From an uncultured Helicobacter sp. (GTDB taxonomy: Bacteria > Campylobacterota > Campylobacteria > Campylobacterales > Helicobacteraceae): a stretch of 42,736 nucleotides of DNA. Every line of letters begins with the position of its first letter. Positions within the stretch are counted from its first letter, which is position 1. Location: positions 1 through 42,736 of the forward strand of contig CALUTE010000017.1 of assembly GCA_944323645.1 (NCBI GenBank). Reading direction: 5' to 3'. Shown piece by piece: positions 25,951 to 35,403 of the stretch. The position numbers and the translations under genes were made by a program. Below the pieces are notes generated by a model. The model did no database searches, was not told the DNA's origin, and saw nothing but the letters and a program-made list of their open reading frames with translations.

Positions 25951-27288
25951 ATGATAGATACTAAATTGCTTCTACAAGACTTCACAAATGTCGCAAAAAA
26001 ACTAGAGCACAAAAAGGTAGATTCTGAAGATCTAGCAGCACTAAAAACATTAGCAAGCACCCTAAAAACACAAAAACAACAGCTTGAATCCCTCCAAGAA
26101 AAGCAAAATAAAAACTCTAAAACCTTTGGTCAGCTTAAAGCACAAAATGCTCCTGATGACTCACTTCATACTCTTCGCAATGAACTTGAACAAAACAAAA
26201 CTGCTATAGCCAAAAAGCTTGAGAATTTACGCCAGACCCAAGAGCAGCTAGAATCCTTGCTCTATAGTATCCCCAATCTTCCAGATGACAAAACCCCAAT
26301 TGGCGATAGCGAACAAGACAACATCGAACTCGCAAGAATCCTTGAGCCACGCCACTTTGAATTCAGCCCCAAGGAACATTTCGAACTTGCAGAAAAAAAT
26401 GGTTGGATTGATTTTAGTGCAGGTGTAAAACTTGCAAAATCCAGATTTTCGGTGCTTCGAGGTATGGGCGCGCAACTCAATCGCGCGTTGATTAACTTTA
26501 TGATTGATGAGAATCAAAAAGCTGGCTTTGAACTTGTAGCGACACCCGTTATTGTTAATAGTGATATGCTTTTTGGCACAGGACAGCTTCCGAAGTTTGA
26601 AGAAGATATGTTTAAGCTTGCAAGCACACAAGAAGAAATTGATGCACAAATGGAGCAGGTTTCAGAATCCAAAAACACACGCGGTATGAAGGCTAAAGGT
26701 CATAGTCTCTACCTCATCTCTACTTCAGAAATTACACTTACAAACCTCTATAATGACTGTATTATTCCTTCTGATCAACTACCCATTATGCTCACAGCAT
26801 ACACACCCTGCTTTCGTAAAGAAGCAGGAAGTGCTGGGCGCGATACAAGAGGAATGATACGCCAACATCAGTTTGACAAAGTTGAGCTTGTAGCTATCAC
26901 GCATCCTGATCAAAGCAATGCAATGCAAGAAAAGATGATAGCAACTGCAAGCGGGATTTTGCAAGCACTTGAGTTGCCGCATCGTCTTGTGCAGCTTTGT
27001 GGCGGAGATTTGGGCTTTAGTGCGAGTAATACTGTGGATATTGAGGTATGGCTCCCGGGGCAAAATTGTTATCGCGAAATTAGTTCTATATCTAACACAC
27101 GTGATTTTCAAGCACGTAGAGCAAAAATACGCTTCAAAGATGGCAAAAAAAATACCCTTGTTCATACACTCAATGGCTCCTCCTTGGCAGTTGGGCGCAC
27201 ACTCATTGCAATTATGGAAAACTACCAAAATCAAGACGGAAGCATTGCGATTCCTAAAGCCTTAGAAGCCTATATGCCAAAAGTTTGA
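25951..27288 (+). CDS. serS: Seryl-tRNA synthetase
   Basis: The 445-aa class II enzyme charges tRNA-Ser. An N-terminal helical tRNA-binding arm (about 30-110, Gln/Lys/Leu rich) is followed by the catalytic core. Motif 2 is [27 protein letters not shown] and motif 3 is [20 protein letters not shown]. Between the DMFKL segment and LYLISTSE (roughly residues 222-255) there is a charged insertion about 19 residues longer than the E. coli equivalent, and the usual PTAE reads STSE. TAAGG precedes ATG 25951. It heads a tightly packed plus-strand run, with pflB starting four bases after its stop. Confidence 0.96.
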   Translation: MIDTKLLLQDFTNVAKKLEHKKVDSEDLAALKTLASTLKTQKQQLESLQEKQNKNSKTFGQLKAQNAPDDSLHTLRNELEQNKTAIAKKLENLRQTQEQLESLLYSIPNLPDDKTPIGDSEQDNIELARILEPRHFEFSPKEHFELAEKNGWIDFSAGVKLAKSRFSVLRGMGAQLNRALINFMIDENQKAGFELVATPVIVNSDMLFGTGQLPKFEEDMFKLASTQEEIDAQMEQVSESKNTRGMKAKGHSLYLISTSEITLTNLYNDCIIPSDQLPIMLTAYTPCFRKEAGSAGRDTRGMIRQHQFDKVELVAITHPDQSNAMQEKMIATASGILQALELPHRLVQLCGGDLGFSASNTVDIEVWLPGQNCYREISSISNTRDFQARRAKIRFKDGKKNTLVHTLNGSSLAVGRTLIAIMENYQNQDGSIAIPKALEAYMPKV

Positions 27289-27292
27289 TACT

Positions 27293-29791
27293 ATGCCTGA
27301 TATTAATAGTATTCAAGAAGAACACGCAAATGAGCAAACACAAGGTGGTAATTCCAACAAACTTGGTGATAGAATTAAAGGCATTATAGCCTCCCTTAAA
27401 AATAGACTTATACCATTATTTAATAACCCAGTGCTAGATCGGCTTAAACAAAACAAAGTTGCCTTTTACAGTGTTTTGGGTGGTGTTGGGTTGCTTATGC
27501 TATTGTTGCTTGTAGCGCTTATTGTTGCGCTTTTGCCAAGCAAAAAATCGGATTCAACACAACAAAAAGACACACAAGCACAATCCATACAACTCTCCCA
27601 AGAAGAAATGGCAAAACTTGTTGCAGAGCCACTCCCTACTGCTTCAGAAAATGCACAGGATTCTAGTGTTGATAACCTCATCATAAAGGGTAATCTACTT
27701 TATGATCAAGGATATCGCCAAGAAGCCTATGAAGTATTCCGAAAAATTGCAGATTATTCACAATCAATAGCGAAGTACAATCTTGGCACTATGGAGTTTA
27801 AATCAAGCGCTTATGAAAACTCTATCGCCGCCTATGGAGACTCTATTCAAACTGGACAAAATGTTTCCGCAAGCTCTATTAATGCCGCAGTAGCAGCATT
27901 GAAGCTAGAACGTTTCGATCTTTATAGTTATTATCTAAAAATTGCCAATGACAATATGAGCGAAATTGCAAGCGAGCCTTTTTATAGCTATGCTTATGCA
28001 CTTTTATCATATTATAAAGATCGCTATTTTGAGGCACTAAGCCCATTACTTAACCCAAACTCTCCTGATTTTGGCACGCAAAATAACCGCTTAGCTGCGC
28101 ATATTTTCACTATCTTTGGTGATGATACAAACGCTCTAGAACACCTAAAAAAGGCTGCTAACCCAGAAGACAATAAAGCAATAGGACTTCTTTATGCTAG
28201 AAAAGCCGAATATGCAAAGGCAAAAGGACGCCTTATGCGCTATCTCCAAGACCACAATAACGATGTAGAATCGCTTATGGCAATACAAATCATTGATTTA
28301 AAGCTTGGCAATTACTCGGCTTCTGCCCAAAATCTAGACAGCATAGCCTCCAATAAACGAATCTTTAATATTGCCAAAACCACATACCCAATACGTGTTG
28401 TGATTAATCCAGAGCTTTTTGATGTAAGCCTTGCGCAAAAAACCTTTTGGGAGCGAGACTTTGAGAATAAAGATAAGCTTGGCTATAAAATGCTCTTTTA
28501 TTTTGCGCCTTATAAGGTGTTTGATGCAAAGCGTGCTTTAGAAGAAATAGCTCAAGCAAGCCATCTAGCTCATATCAATATAACTGAAGGGCGCAATGTA
28601 CTTTTGCGTTCTGCTACGACATCAAAAATCGATAAGGAAATTATCCATACACTCGTAGAGCTAGAGAGTAAAGATTTGCGTTTGGCACTAACATTTTTAA
28701 AAAATGCCACTTTAAGCAATCCAAATCATGCGATTTTATACTACAATCTAGGGCTTGTCTATGCGCAACTTGGACAATATGATGATGCCTATGCACAATT
28801 TATTCGCGCATATTATCTTGATAGAAACGACTTTTTATCAGGGATTTTTGCCGTACTTACCGGACGTTTTAGCCATAAAAACACCGATCGCATCGTATCT
28901 GATATGACACAAGATTTTCAAGAGCAAGAATTTGATAACCCAACAAACAAAGCATTTATCGAAAATTTCCTCAACTATATCAACGATAATCAAATCCAAG
29001 AAAGTGATTGGATCGAGAAAGCACGCCTAAAAGAGCCCATTTTTTATGCACTTGAGTTTGTTTATGCGCTAAAAAGCAAAAATAAAAATGCAATGCTAAA
29101 GCATATCGATGCACTTAAAACAATTTATCCCAATGATGTCGTAGTTAATATTATGGCGATTTTGACCAAAAACTTCGGTGATAGCTTGCAAGATATTAGC
29201 ATTAGTATGTATAACCTCTTCAATTCTGATACACTTGATTTGCGCCCTCTGTATTATGGTGGAGCGCTGCCACGTGAGCTTTATGTTTATACCGGCTTTA
29301 TCACAGGATCTTTGCAAAACCAAGCACTCATTATGCAAAACCACCTTATGAGCCAAGAGAGTAATCCCCGTGGTGTGTTACAAACACTAGGGCTTATTCA
29401 TATCTATCAGCGAGATTTTCAAAAAGCCTATATGATGTATAGCACGCTACTTGATGAACTCCAAGAAAATGATAGTAACACGCGTTTTTTGGCTGCAGTT
29501 TCAGCAGTTGGCGCCGGGAACAATGCAGATGCCGTACTGCTTTTGCAGCTTGCCAAAATGGAAACCCCAACTGCGTATGAGGCACGCTATGCGCTTGGTC
29601 TTCTCTACCAAGCTGCTCAAAACTATAAAGCCGCTGCAGCTAGTTATAGTTTCATTTCTGTTGCAAATTTTCGATCCGAATTTTTTGACTTCCAAATCGA
29701 TACGCAAAAGATCTACGCCTATGAACTTGAGGCTAAAGAGAATCAGGAGAATCTAAAATCTGCCCAACACCCCACTAAAGACCCGCAATAA
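27293..29791 (+). CDS. pflB: PflB-like TPR flagellar motor scaffold protein
   Basis: The 832-aa protein has a short cytoplasmic N-terminus, one transmembrane segment (about 57-80, FYSVLGGVGLLMLLLLVALIVALL) and a large periplasmic part built of helical TPR-like repeats. Examples are ILYYNLGLVYAQLGQYDDAYAQFIRAYYLDR near 480 and ARYALGLLYQAAQNYKAAAASY near the C-terminus. Size, topology and position directly after serS match C. jejuni PflB (paralysed flagella protein B, about 820 aa) and the H. pylori homologue in the same place. PflB forms part of the periplasmic disk that recruits MotA/MotB stators in this phylum. No strong Shine-Dalgarno is seen; the four-base gap suggests coupling to serS. 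Assignment rests on remembered synteny plus architecture. Confidence 0.82.
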   Translation: MPDINSIQEEHANEQTQGGNSNKLGDRIKGIIASLKNRLIPLFNNPVLDRLKQNKVAFYSVLGGVGLLMLLLLVALIVALLPSKKSDSTQQKDTQAQSIQLSQEEMAKLVAEPLPTASENAQDSSVDNLIIKGNLLYDQGYRQEAYEVFRKIADYSQSIAKYNLGTMEFKSSAYENSIAAYGDSIQTGQNVSASSINAAVAALKLERFDLYSYYLKIANDNMSEIASEPFYSYAYALLSYYKDRYFEALSPLLNPNSPDFGTQNNRLAAHIFTIFGDDTNALEHLKKAANPEDNKAIGLLYARKAEYAKAKGRLMRYLQDHNNDVESLMAIQIIDLKLGNYSASAQNLDSIASNKRIFNIAKTTYPIRVVINPELFDVSLAQKTFWERDFENKDKLGYKMLFYFAPYKVFDAKRALEEIAQASHLAHINITEGRNVLLRSATTSKIDKEIIHTLVELESKDLRLALTFLKNATLSNPNHAILYYNLGLVYAQLGQYDDAYAQFIRAYYLDRNDFLSGIFAVLTGRFSHKNTDRIVSDMTQDFQEQEFDNPTNKAFIENFLNYINDNQIQESDWIEKARLKEPIFYALEFVYALKSKNKNAMLKHIDALKTIYPNDVVVNIMAILTKNFGDSLQDISISMYNLFNSDTLDLRPLYYGGALPRELYVYTGFITGSLQNQALIMQNHLMSQESNPRGVLQTLGLIHIYQRDFQKAYMMYSTLLDELQENDSNTRFLAAVSAVGAGNNADAVLLLQLAKMETPTAYEARYALGLLYQAAQNYKAAAASYSFISVANFRSEFFDFQIDTQKIYAYELEAKENQENLKSAQHPTKDPQ

Positions 29792-29794
29792 TCA

Positions 29795-31852
29795 ATGGAT
29801 ACCATACTTGCCTCGCTTAACAATGCCCAAAGAGAAGCTGCTACACATATTGATGGTGCACTTTTGATTCTAGCAGGTGCTGGCAGTGGCAAGACAAAGA
29901 CTATCACCACACGCCTTGCATATCTTATCCAAGAAGTAGGGATACCCCCAAGCTCTACACTTACACTCACTTTCACTAACAAAGCCGCTAATGAAATGCG
30001 TACCCGCGCGCTGGCTTTATTACAAACTCCTCTGACAGTACCACCACTGCTTTGCACTTTTCACCGCTTTGGGTTGTTGTTTTTAAAATTCTATATCCAT
30101 CATTTGGGGCGCGCACCAACTTTTAATCTGCTAGATACTGATGACCAAAAACGCGTGGTAAAAAAGCTCTCTCCGACACTTTTAGCGCACTACACTCCCG
30201 CCCAGATTCTTGGGTTTATCTCTTCGTGCAAAAACCAAATTATCTCTCCGAAGCAAGCCATACAAGAAGCAAATAGTCAAAAATACAAAGATTTAAGCCT
30301 TGCTTATGAAGCCTATGATAACTTTTTGCAAGCAAACAATATGTTAGATTTTGATGATCTATTACTGCTTAGTTATCATATACTTTGCGCCAATGAACAA
30401 GTCGCGCGCGAAGTTTCAATGCAATATAACTATATTATGGTCGATGAATACCAAGATACAAACTATCTGCAAATAGAGCTTTTGCGCAAGCTGTGTAGTA
30501 CGCACAATAACCTTTGTGTCGTGGGTGATGATGATCAGAGTATTTATAGTTGGAGAGGCGCTGATGTCAATTATATTTTGAATTTTAGCGCAATGTTTGC
30601 TAAAGCTCATATTATCAAACTCCAAGAAAATTATCGCTCAAAAGAGCCTATTTTACGCGCAGCAAATGCACTTATAGCGCATAATCACAATCGTCTTGGC
30701 AAGGATCTTATTAGCACACAAGGTGATGGCGAGCAAGTAGAGCTCATCTCAAGTGAAAACGAGGTACAAGAAGCAGATACAATCGCCACAAAAATCCAAG
30801 AGCTTATAAGCCAAGGAGAGAGTCCGCAAGAAATCGCGATTTTATTCCGCCTAAACGCGCTATCACGAAGCATAGAAGAAGGGCTTAACCGCGCTAGAAT
30901 CCCTTATCGCCTTATTGGTGCTACAAGGTTTTATGAACGCGCAGAAGTGAAAAACGCTCTAGCATATTTTCGGCTCATACTAGATTATGATGATAATTTT
31001 TCTCTTGAGCGCATTATAAATATCCCAAGACGCGGCATTGGCAAGGTTACACAAGATAAAATCCTAGCCACAGCGACACACCAGAATCTAAGCGTGCATA
31101 AAGCACTAACACAAGGCAAGCTTGATAATATCCTCTCTATCTCACAAAAAGAAGCACTCACAGAACTTTTTGCAACCCTTGATATACTAAGAGAATGTCT
31201 GGATAAGAGCGCGCTAGATTTTTTAGAAATGTTTGATGAAAAAATCGACCTGCTAAGTACCACCAAAAATACCCAAGATGATATTGATAGGCGCGCAAAT
31301 ATTGAAGAGCTTTATGGATACTTTCGCGATTATATTTTGCAAAATCCTCATCTTGGGCTTGATGACTTTTTGAACGATTTGAGTCTGTCATCTGGGCTTG
31401 ATGTAGATATAGAGAATAGTGTATGCTGTATGAGCGTGCATAGCTCAAAGGGGCTAGAGTTTTCTTATGTATTTATCGTGGGCTTAGAGGAGGGGTTTTT
31501 TCCACTTGTGCGCGATGAAAGCGATATACAAGAAGAAAGGCGGCTCGCCTATGTTGCCTTCACACGCGCGAAAAATAAGCTTTTTCTCTCTAATGTGCAT
31601 TCTAGATTCTACAAAGGTAGGCGTGAAGAGCTTGGAATCTCGCGTTTTGTGCGTGAAGCTGGGATTCTGCCAAACAAACAATCCGCCAAGAAAACAAACG
31701 ACAACAATGCGCATACTTTTGCAAAAGGCGATGTAATAAAGCATAAAATCTTTGGTATGGGAATAATCCTAGCCATACAAGATGATAAGCTTACAATTAA
31801 CTTTGGTGGCAATGTGCGCTCGATTATGCAAGAGTTTGTCCAGAAAGTTTAG
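29795..31852 (+). CDS. uvrD: UvrD/Rep/PcrA-family 3'-5' DNA helicase
   Basis: The 685-aa SF1A helicase unwinds DNA in repair and replication restart. Motifs are Q-motif LNNAQREAA (8-16), Walker A LAGAGSGKTKT (26-36), Ia TLTFTNKAANEM, II VDEYQDTNYLQ, III VVGDDDQSIYSWRGA, IV LQENYRS, V SVHSSKGLEF and VI RRLAYVAFTRAKNKLF. The C-terminal 40 residues (KGDVIKHKIFGMGIILAIQDD) are the Tudor-like tail found in UvrD/PcrA. This argues against Rep. ATG 29795 comes three bases after pflB. H. pylori has the same serS-pflB-uvrD-flgA order (from memory). Confidence 0.95.
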   Translation: MDTILASLNNAQREAATHIDGALLILAGAGSGKTKTITTRLAYLIQEVGIPPSSTLTLTFTNKAANEMRTRALALLQTPLTVPPLLCTFHRFGLLFLKFYIHHLGRAPTFNLLDTDDQKRVVKKLSPTLLAHYTPAQILGFISSCKNQIISPKQAIQEANSQKYKDLSLAYEAYDNFLQANNMLDFDDLLLLSYHILCANEQVAREVSMQYNYIMVDEYQDTNYLQIELLRKLCSTHNNLCVVGDDDQSIYSWRGADVNYILNFSAMFAKAHIIKLQENYRSKEPILRAANALIAHNHNRLGKDLISTQGDGEQVELISSENEVQEADTIATKIQELISQGESPQEIAILFRLNALSRSIEEGLNRARIPYRLIGATRFYERAEVKNALAYFRLILDYDDNFSLERIINIPRRGIGKVTQDKILATATHQNLSVHKALTQGKLDNILSISQKEALTELFATLDILRECLDKSALDFLEMFDEKIDLLSTTKNTQDDIDRRANIEELYGYFRDYILQNPHLGLDDFLNDLSLSSGLDVDIENSVCCMSVHSSKGLEFSYVFIVGLEEGFFPLVRDESDIQEERRLAYVAFTRAKNKLFLSNVHSRFYKGRREELGISRFVREAGILPNKQSAKKTNDNNAHTFAKGDVIKHKIFGMGIILAIQDDKLTINFGGNVRSIMQEFVQKV

Positions 31853-31866
31853 CACAAGGATTATCA

Positions 31867-32610
31867 TTGAAAATATACACCAAATACGCATTAATATGGC
31901 AGATTCTGCTTGTTTGTTTTGTTGGCGCAAATACCCCTACACAAATAAACCCTGAAAAGCAGAATCTAGCACAAATAGCCCTGCCTTGCACAGCGTGTGG
32001 CGAAGATATTATTGTGGGTTATATCACATCTTTGTATGCAAAAGCCTATGAAAACTACCAAATACACATAGAATCTGTACAAGTGCAATTCCCCATAAAC
32101 CTAGAATCTAGCACGATTCTTAAAATCACGCCCCAAAAAAGTTTCGCTACCAAAAACACCGGCACGCTTGTGGCACTTGTAGAAAAAAACCAAAGCCAAC
32201 TTTCTATACCTATCACTTATAGTGTGCAAGCAGATATTACAATACTGCGCGCTCTAAGCCTTATTGCCTCACATAGTGATATTACCGAGCAAAATGCCAA
32301 ACAAGAACGCATCACACTAGATCAGTTAAAATCTATGCCTCTTGCACCAAATGCACTTGGCGAAGTTTCAGCGCGCTCAATCATCACACCAAATGCTATC
32401 ATCACAATCGATAAGACCCAAGATCGCATTCTAGTGCATAAAGGCGAAATGATAACAGGCACTTTAACCAACGAGAATCTATCGATTCAAACTATGCTAG
32501 AAGCTCTACAAAATGGCACAAAAAACCAAATCATCAAGGCACTCAACCCAGCAACCAAAAAGGTTTTGCGTGTGCGAGTAATCAGTGCTGGTATGGTGGA
32601 AGTTCTATAA
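31867..32610 (+). CDS. flgA: Flagellar P-ring assembly chaperone FlgA
   Basis: The 247-aa periplasmic protein has an N-terminal signal peptide (about 20 residues, YALIWQILLVCFVGANTP). The C-terminal SAF/FlgA module begins near residue 155 (MPLAPNALGEVSARSIITPNAIIT) and runs to NPATKKVLRVRVISAGMVEVL, the conserved FlgA end. FlgA helps FlgI form the P-ring in the periplasm. The start is TTG 31867 with AAGGA six bases upstream. It lies 14 bases after uvrD and close to pflB, so two flagellar genes are embedded in a housekeeping operon. Confidence 0.92.
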   Translation: MKIYTKYALIWQILLVCFVGANTPTQINPEKQNLAQIALPCTACGEDIIVGYITSLYAKAYENYQIHIESVQVQFPINLESSTILKITPQKSFATKNTGTLVALVEKNQSQLSIPITYSVQADITILRALSLIASHSDITEQNAKQERITLDQLKSMPLAPNALGEVSARSIITPNAIITIDKTQDRILVHKGEMITGTLTNENLSIQTMLEALQNGTKNQIIKALNPATKKVLRVRVISAGMVEVL

Positions 32611-32626
32611 GATTCTAGGAGTCTTT

Positions 32627-33226
32627 ATGCGATTTAGCAAAAAAACTTTAGCACTTAGTATCATTGGCTTTGTCCTGTATCCGCTCTGTATGATGGGGCT
32701 TATCGCCTTGCATAGATTCTACTACAACCACGCCCCACTCTTTGAGCGCGAGCCTTTGGAGCTTTTGTGGCGCGTGATTTTATATCTCTATTATCTTTTT
32801 GTTGTGCATATTCCGCTGTTTTTGGCACTAGGGTATAGGTGGTTTGTACAACGAAGTGTGTTGATGTTTGCATTTAGCATAGCAGTGCTATTAAATTTTG
32901 GTGGTATAAGTGGGTTTTTGCTAGTGAAGCTTAGTGGAGTACTAGCTCTTATACCTTTAGGGGTAGTACTAGCAAGCGGATATTATGTTATTAAGTATTG
33001 CGCAATGGTTTTGAAAACAAAGCCCTATAAGCGTTTGCAAAGCTTTAGTGAATATATTTTAGCATTCTTAGCTTTTATAGCGCGGTTTATATTTGGTGTG
33101 CTTATTGGCTTTGCGTATTGCTCGGCTTGTTTTTGGTTTCAGCTTCATACATTTGATGATTATGATTTTTTGGGCATATATTATGGGGTTCAAACCCACA
33201 AGCAAGGGCTTAAATTTATTTTTTAG
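32627..33226 (+). CDS. Membrane protein of unknown function
   Basis: I do not recognise this 199-aa protein. It has about five hydrophobic segments: residues 8-30 (LALSIIGFVLYPLCMMGLIAL), about 43-65, 75-95, 100-122 and 140-170. Short basic loops lie between them, and the C-terminus is a periplasmic or cytoplasmic tail with several aromatic residues. ATG 32627 has AGGAG five bases upstream. A longer frame back to 32585 overlaps flgA and has no ribosome site. It lies 16 bases after flgA and 28 bases before the TM2-domain gene, all on one strand. Co-transcription with flgA suggests an envelope role, but this is only contextual. Confidence 0.8.
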   Translation: MRFSKKTLALSIIGFVLYPLCMMGLIALHRFYYNHAPLFEREPLELLWRVILYLYYLFVVHIPLFLALGYRWFVQRSVLMFAFSIAVLLNFGGISGFLLVKLSGVLALIPLGVVLASGYYVIKYCAMVLKTKPYKRLQSFSEYILAFLAFIARFIFGVLIGFAYCSACFWFQLHTFDDYDFLGIYYGVQTHKQGLKFIF

Positions 33227-33254
33227 CTAGAATCTTAAACGCATAGGAGCGATG

Positions 33255-34124
33255 ATGAGGCGAGCAAATACAACAACCATACTGCTTGGAATCTGTTTTG
33301 GATATTTGGGGATTGATAGATTCTACAAAGGTAATATAGCACTTGGGATTGGCAAGCTAGCAGTGCTACTATACTTTGTGTTTCTTTTATATGCCAATAA
33401 TCTTGCCACATACTATTTTAAACTCGCAGCTCCCGCGATAGAGTATCTGACACTTATCATAGCCTTTGTGGTGGCAGTGTGGTGGCTAACTGATTGTATT
33501 GTGCATATCAAAAATACCTTAAGCCCAAATATGCAGAATCTAGATTCTGCTAGCTCTAATGATAGTGCGCAAGACTGGGTGTCTCTTCAAACGATAAAAG
33601 CACTTTATATCATCTTTGCTTCCTTGCAGCTTATTATCCATACCATTACTTTGAGTGCTCCCGTGGTACAACTTTATGCAGAGCTTGCTTTTGCTTATTC
33701 TGTTGTGATGTTTAGTATCTTTTTGGGAGAGCTTGTAGCAAGTCTTTATCTTGCCCAAAAAGTGCGAGATTATCTGATATTTTGGGTTTTTCTTATGAGT
33801 GTTGGTATTTATTTTTGGGGGCTGCTTACGCGTTTAGAACTCCTAAGTGTTCTGTTTATTCCCTTGTTTATTGTGTTTTATGCAAAGCTTGCTTCCTATA
33901 CGAAACAGCGTCTATTTTATATTGTGTTGGCGCTTGAAGTTTTGATGATTTGTTGTATTGGTATTTTGCCATACCTAGCATATCGCTATGATTTGTCATT
34001 TAGCAGGCTATCTATCACTATATTTAGCCAGATTTTTATGCAGTTTCGCTGTATTGTTTTTATCATCGCTTGGGGATTGACACAATACCTTGAAAGCCAG
34101 CACACAAGGCGCGCTAGATTCTAG
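33255..34124 (+). CDS. TM2-domain membrane protein
   Basis: The 289-aa protein starts with a TM2 domain (residues about 8-75). This contains LLGICFGYLGIDRFYKGNIALGIGKL, with the conserved Gly-x-x-x-Asp-Arg-Phe turn, and ends at WWLTDCIVHIK. After a short polar linker rich in Asn/Ser (about 90-110) come five or six more hydrophobic segments with no family I can name. The molecular function of TM2 proteins is unknown. Two ATGs are adjacent (33252, 33255); AGGAG is five bases from the second, which I prefer. It is the sixth gene in the serS-to-miaA run. Confidence 0.82.
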   Translation: MRRANTTTILLGICFGYLGIDRFYKGNIALGIGKLAVLLYFVFLLYANNLATYYFKLAAPAIEYLTLIIAFVVAVWWLTDCIVHIKNTLSPNMQNLDSASSNDSAQDWVSLQTIKALYIIFASLQLIIHTITLSAPVVQLYAELAFAYSVVMFSIFLGELVASLYLAQKVRDYLIFWVFLMSVGIYFWGLLTRLELLSVLFIPLFIVFYAKLASYTKQRLFYIVLALEVLMICCIGILPYLAYRYDLSFSRLSITIFSQIFMQFRCIVFIIAWGLTQYLESQHTRRARF

Positions 34125-34217
34125 CTTATCCTAACCGACCTAAGTAGTTTCGCGCCTTTAGGATTCCACAAGACTTTTTAGTATAGAATCTTGTTTATTT
34201 TTCTTAGGCAGGCTTTT

Positions 34218-35399
34218 GTGGATTTTCGTGCGGATTCTAAGCTGTTTATTTATGTGTGTATGCTGATTGCCATTGGGGTGGTGATGAGCTATTCGCTTTC
34301 AACTTATGCAGTACTGCTGTATCATTATTCCAGTTTTCATTTTTTTGAGCGCGAGCTTATTAGCGCAGTTATTGGGATTTTTTTGATGTGGTTGTTTGCG
34401 CAGATTGCGCCTGAAAAGTATTTTTTAAAGTTTGGATTCTTGCTCTTTTTTTCTGCGTTTGTACTTATGCTGCTTATGCCATTTTTACCAGAGAGTATGG
34501 CGACTTCTGCAGGTGGTGCGAAACGTTGGATTCGCCTGCCTTTTATTTCTATCGCGCCAAGTGAGTTTTTTAAAATTGGTTTTGTTTTCTTTCTAGCGTG
34601 GAGTTTTTCGCGTAAATTTGCCGACAACCAAAAACGCACAATTTCACAAGAGATCCTTGTTATTCTACCCTATATAGCAGTGTTTCTTATCGCTGTTGTG
34701 CTGCTAGCAGTGTTACAAAACGACTTGGGGCAGGTTGTACTTTTGGCGCTTACACTTGTTGTTATGCTGATTGCTGCGGGAGGAAGTTCTGGGCTATTTG
34801 GGATTTTGCTTCTTGTAAGCAGTGCGCTTGCAACGTTGTTTATTGCAATTTCTCCACACAGAATCCTGCGACTAAAGCTATGGTGGGCAAACGCACAGGA
34901 TTCTATCTTGGCGATTTTACCGCAAAGATTTGGTGATTTTTTGCGTGTAGAGAATCTTCCAGAGCCTTATCAAATCTACCACGCAAGCAATGCTTTTTAT
35001 AATGGTGGTTTGCTAGGTAGTGGGCTAGGAGATGGCACAATTAAGCTTGGGTTTTTAAGTGAAGTACATACAGATATGGTACTTGCTGGTATCACTGAAG
35101 AAATCGGGTTTATAGGGTTGTTTGGGTGTGCTTTGCTTATGATGCTTGTGGTATTTCGTATCCTTAAAAACGCCAATCGTGTCCAAAACGATGTGTATTA
35201 TCTTTTTTGTGTAGGGATTGCTATGCTAATAGGGCTAAGCTTTCTTATCAATGCTCTTGGGATTGCTGGACTAATTCCTTTAAAAGGAATTGCTGTGCCA
35301 TTTCTAAGCTATGGGGGGAGCTCTATGCTTGCAAATTGCCTCGCTATAGGACTTGTACTTAGCCTCTCCCAAGAAGCCAAATACCCTAAATCTCGCTAA
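34218..35399 (+). CDS. ftsW: FtsW/RodA-family peptidoglycan glycosyltransferase (FtsW favoured)
   Basis: From GTG 34218 the product is 393 aa with about ten membrane segments. SEDS-family landmarks are GGAKRWIRLPFISIAPSEFFKIG, LQNDLGQVVLLALTLVVML, the central catalytic-Asp region near SEVHTDMVLAGITEEIG, and the C-terminal VPFLSYGGSSMLANCLAIGL. The family polymerises lipid II in the inner membrane; FtsW works with FtsI at the septum, RodA with PBP2 along the wall. The GAKRW and PSEFFK wording leans to FtsW, but RodA is not excluded. A TTG at 34191 would add nine residues without a Shine-Dalgarno, whereas AGGCAGG lies five bases before GTG 34218. Confidence 0.85.
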   Translation: MDFRADSKLFIYVCMLIAIGVVMSYSLSTYAVLLYHYSSFHFFERELISAVIGIFLMWLFAQIAPEKYFLKFGFLLFFSAFVLMLLMPFLPESMATSAGGAKRWIRLPFISIAPSEFFKIGFVFFLAWSFSRKFADNQKRTISQEILVILPYIAVFLIAVVLLAVLQNDLGQVVLLALTLVVMLIAAGGSSGLFGILLLVSSALATLFIAISPHRILRLKLWWANAQDSILAILPQRFGDFLRVENLPEPYQIYHASNAFYNGGLLGSGLGDGTIKLGFLSEVHTDMVLAGITEEIGFIGLFGCALLMMLVVFRILKNANRVQNDVYYLFCVGIAMLIGLSFLINALGIAGLIPLKGIAVPFLSYGGSSMLANCLAIGLVLSLSQEAKYPKSR

Positions 35400-35403
35400 T
35401 TGT

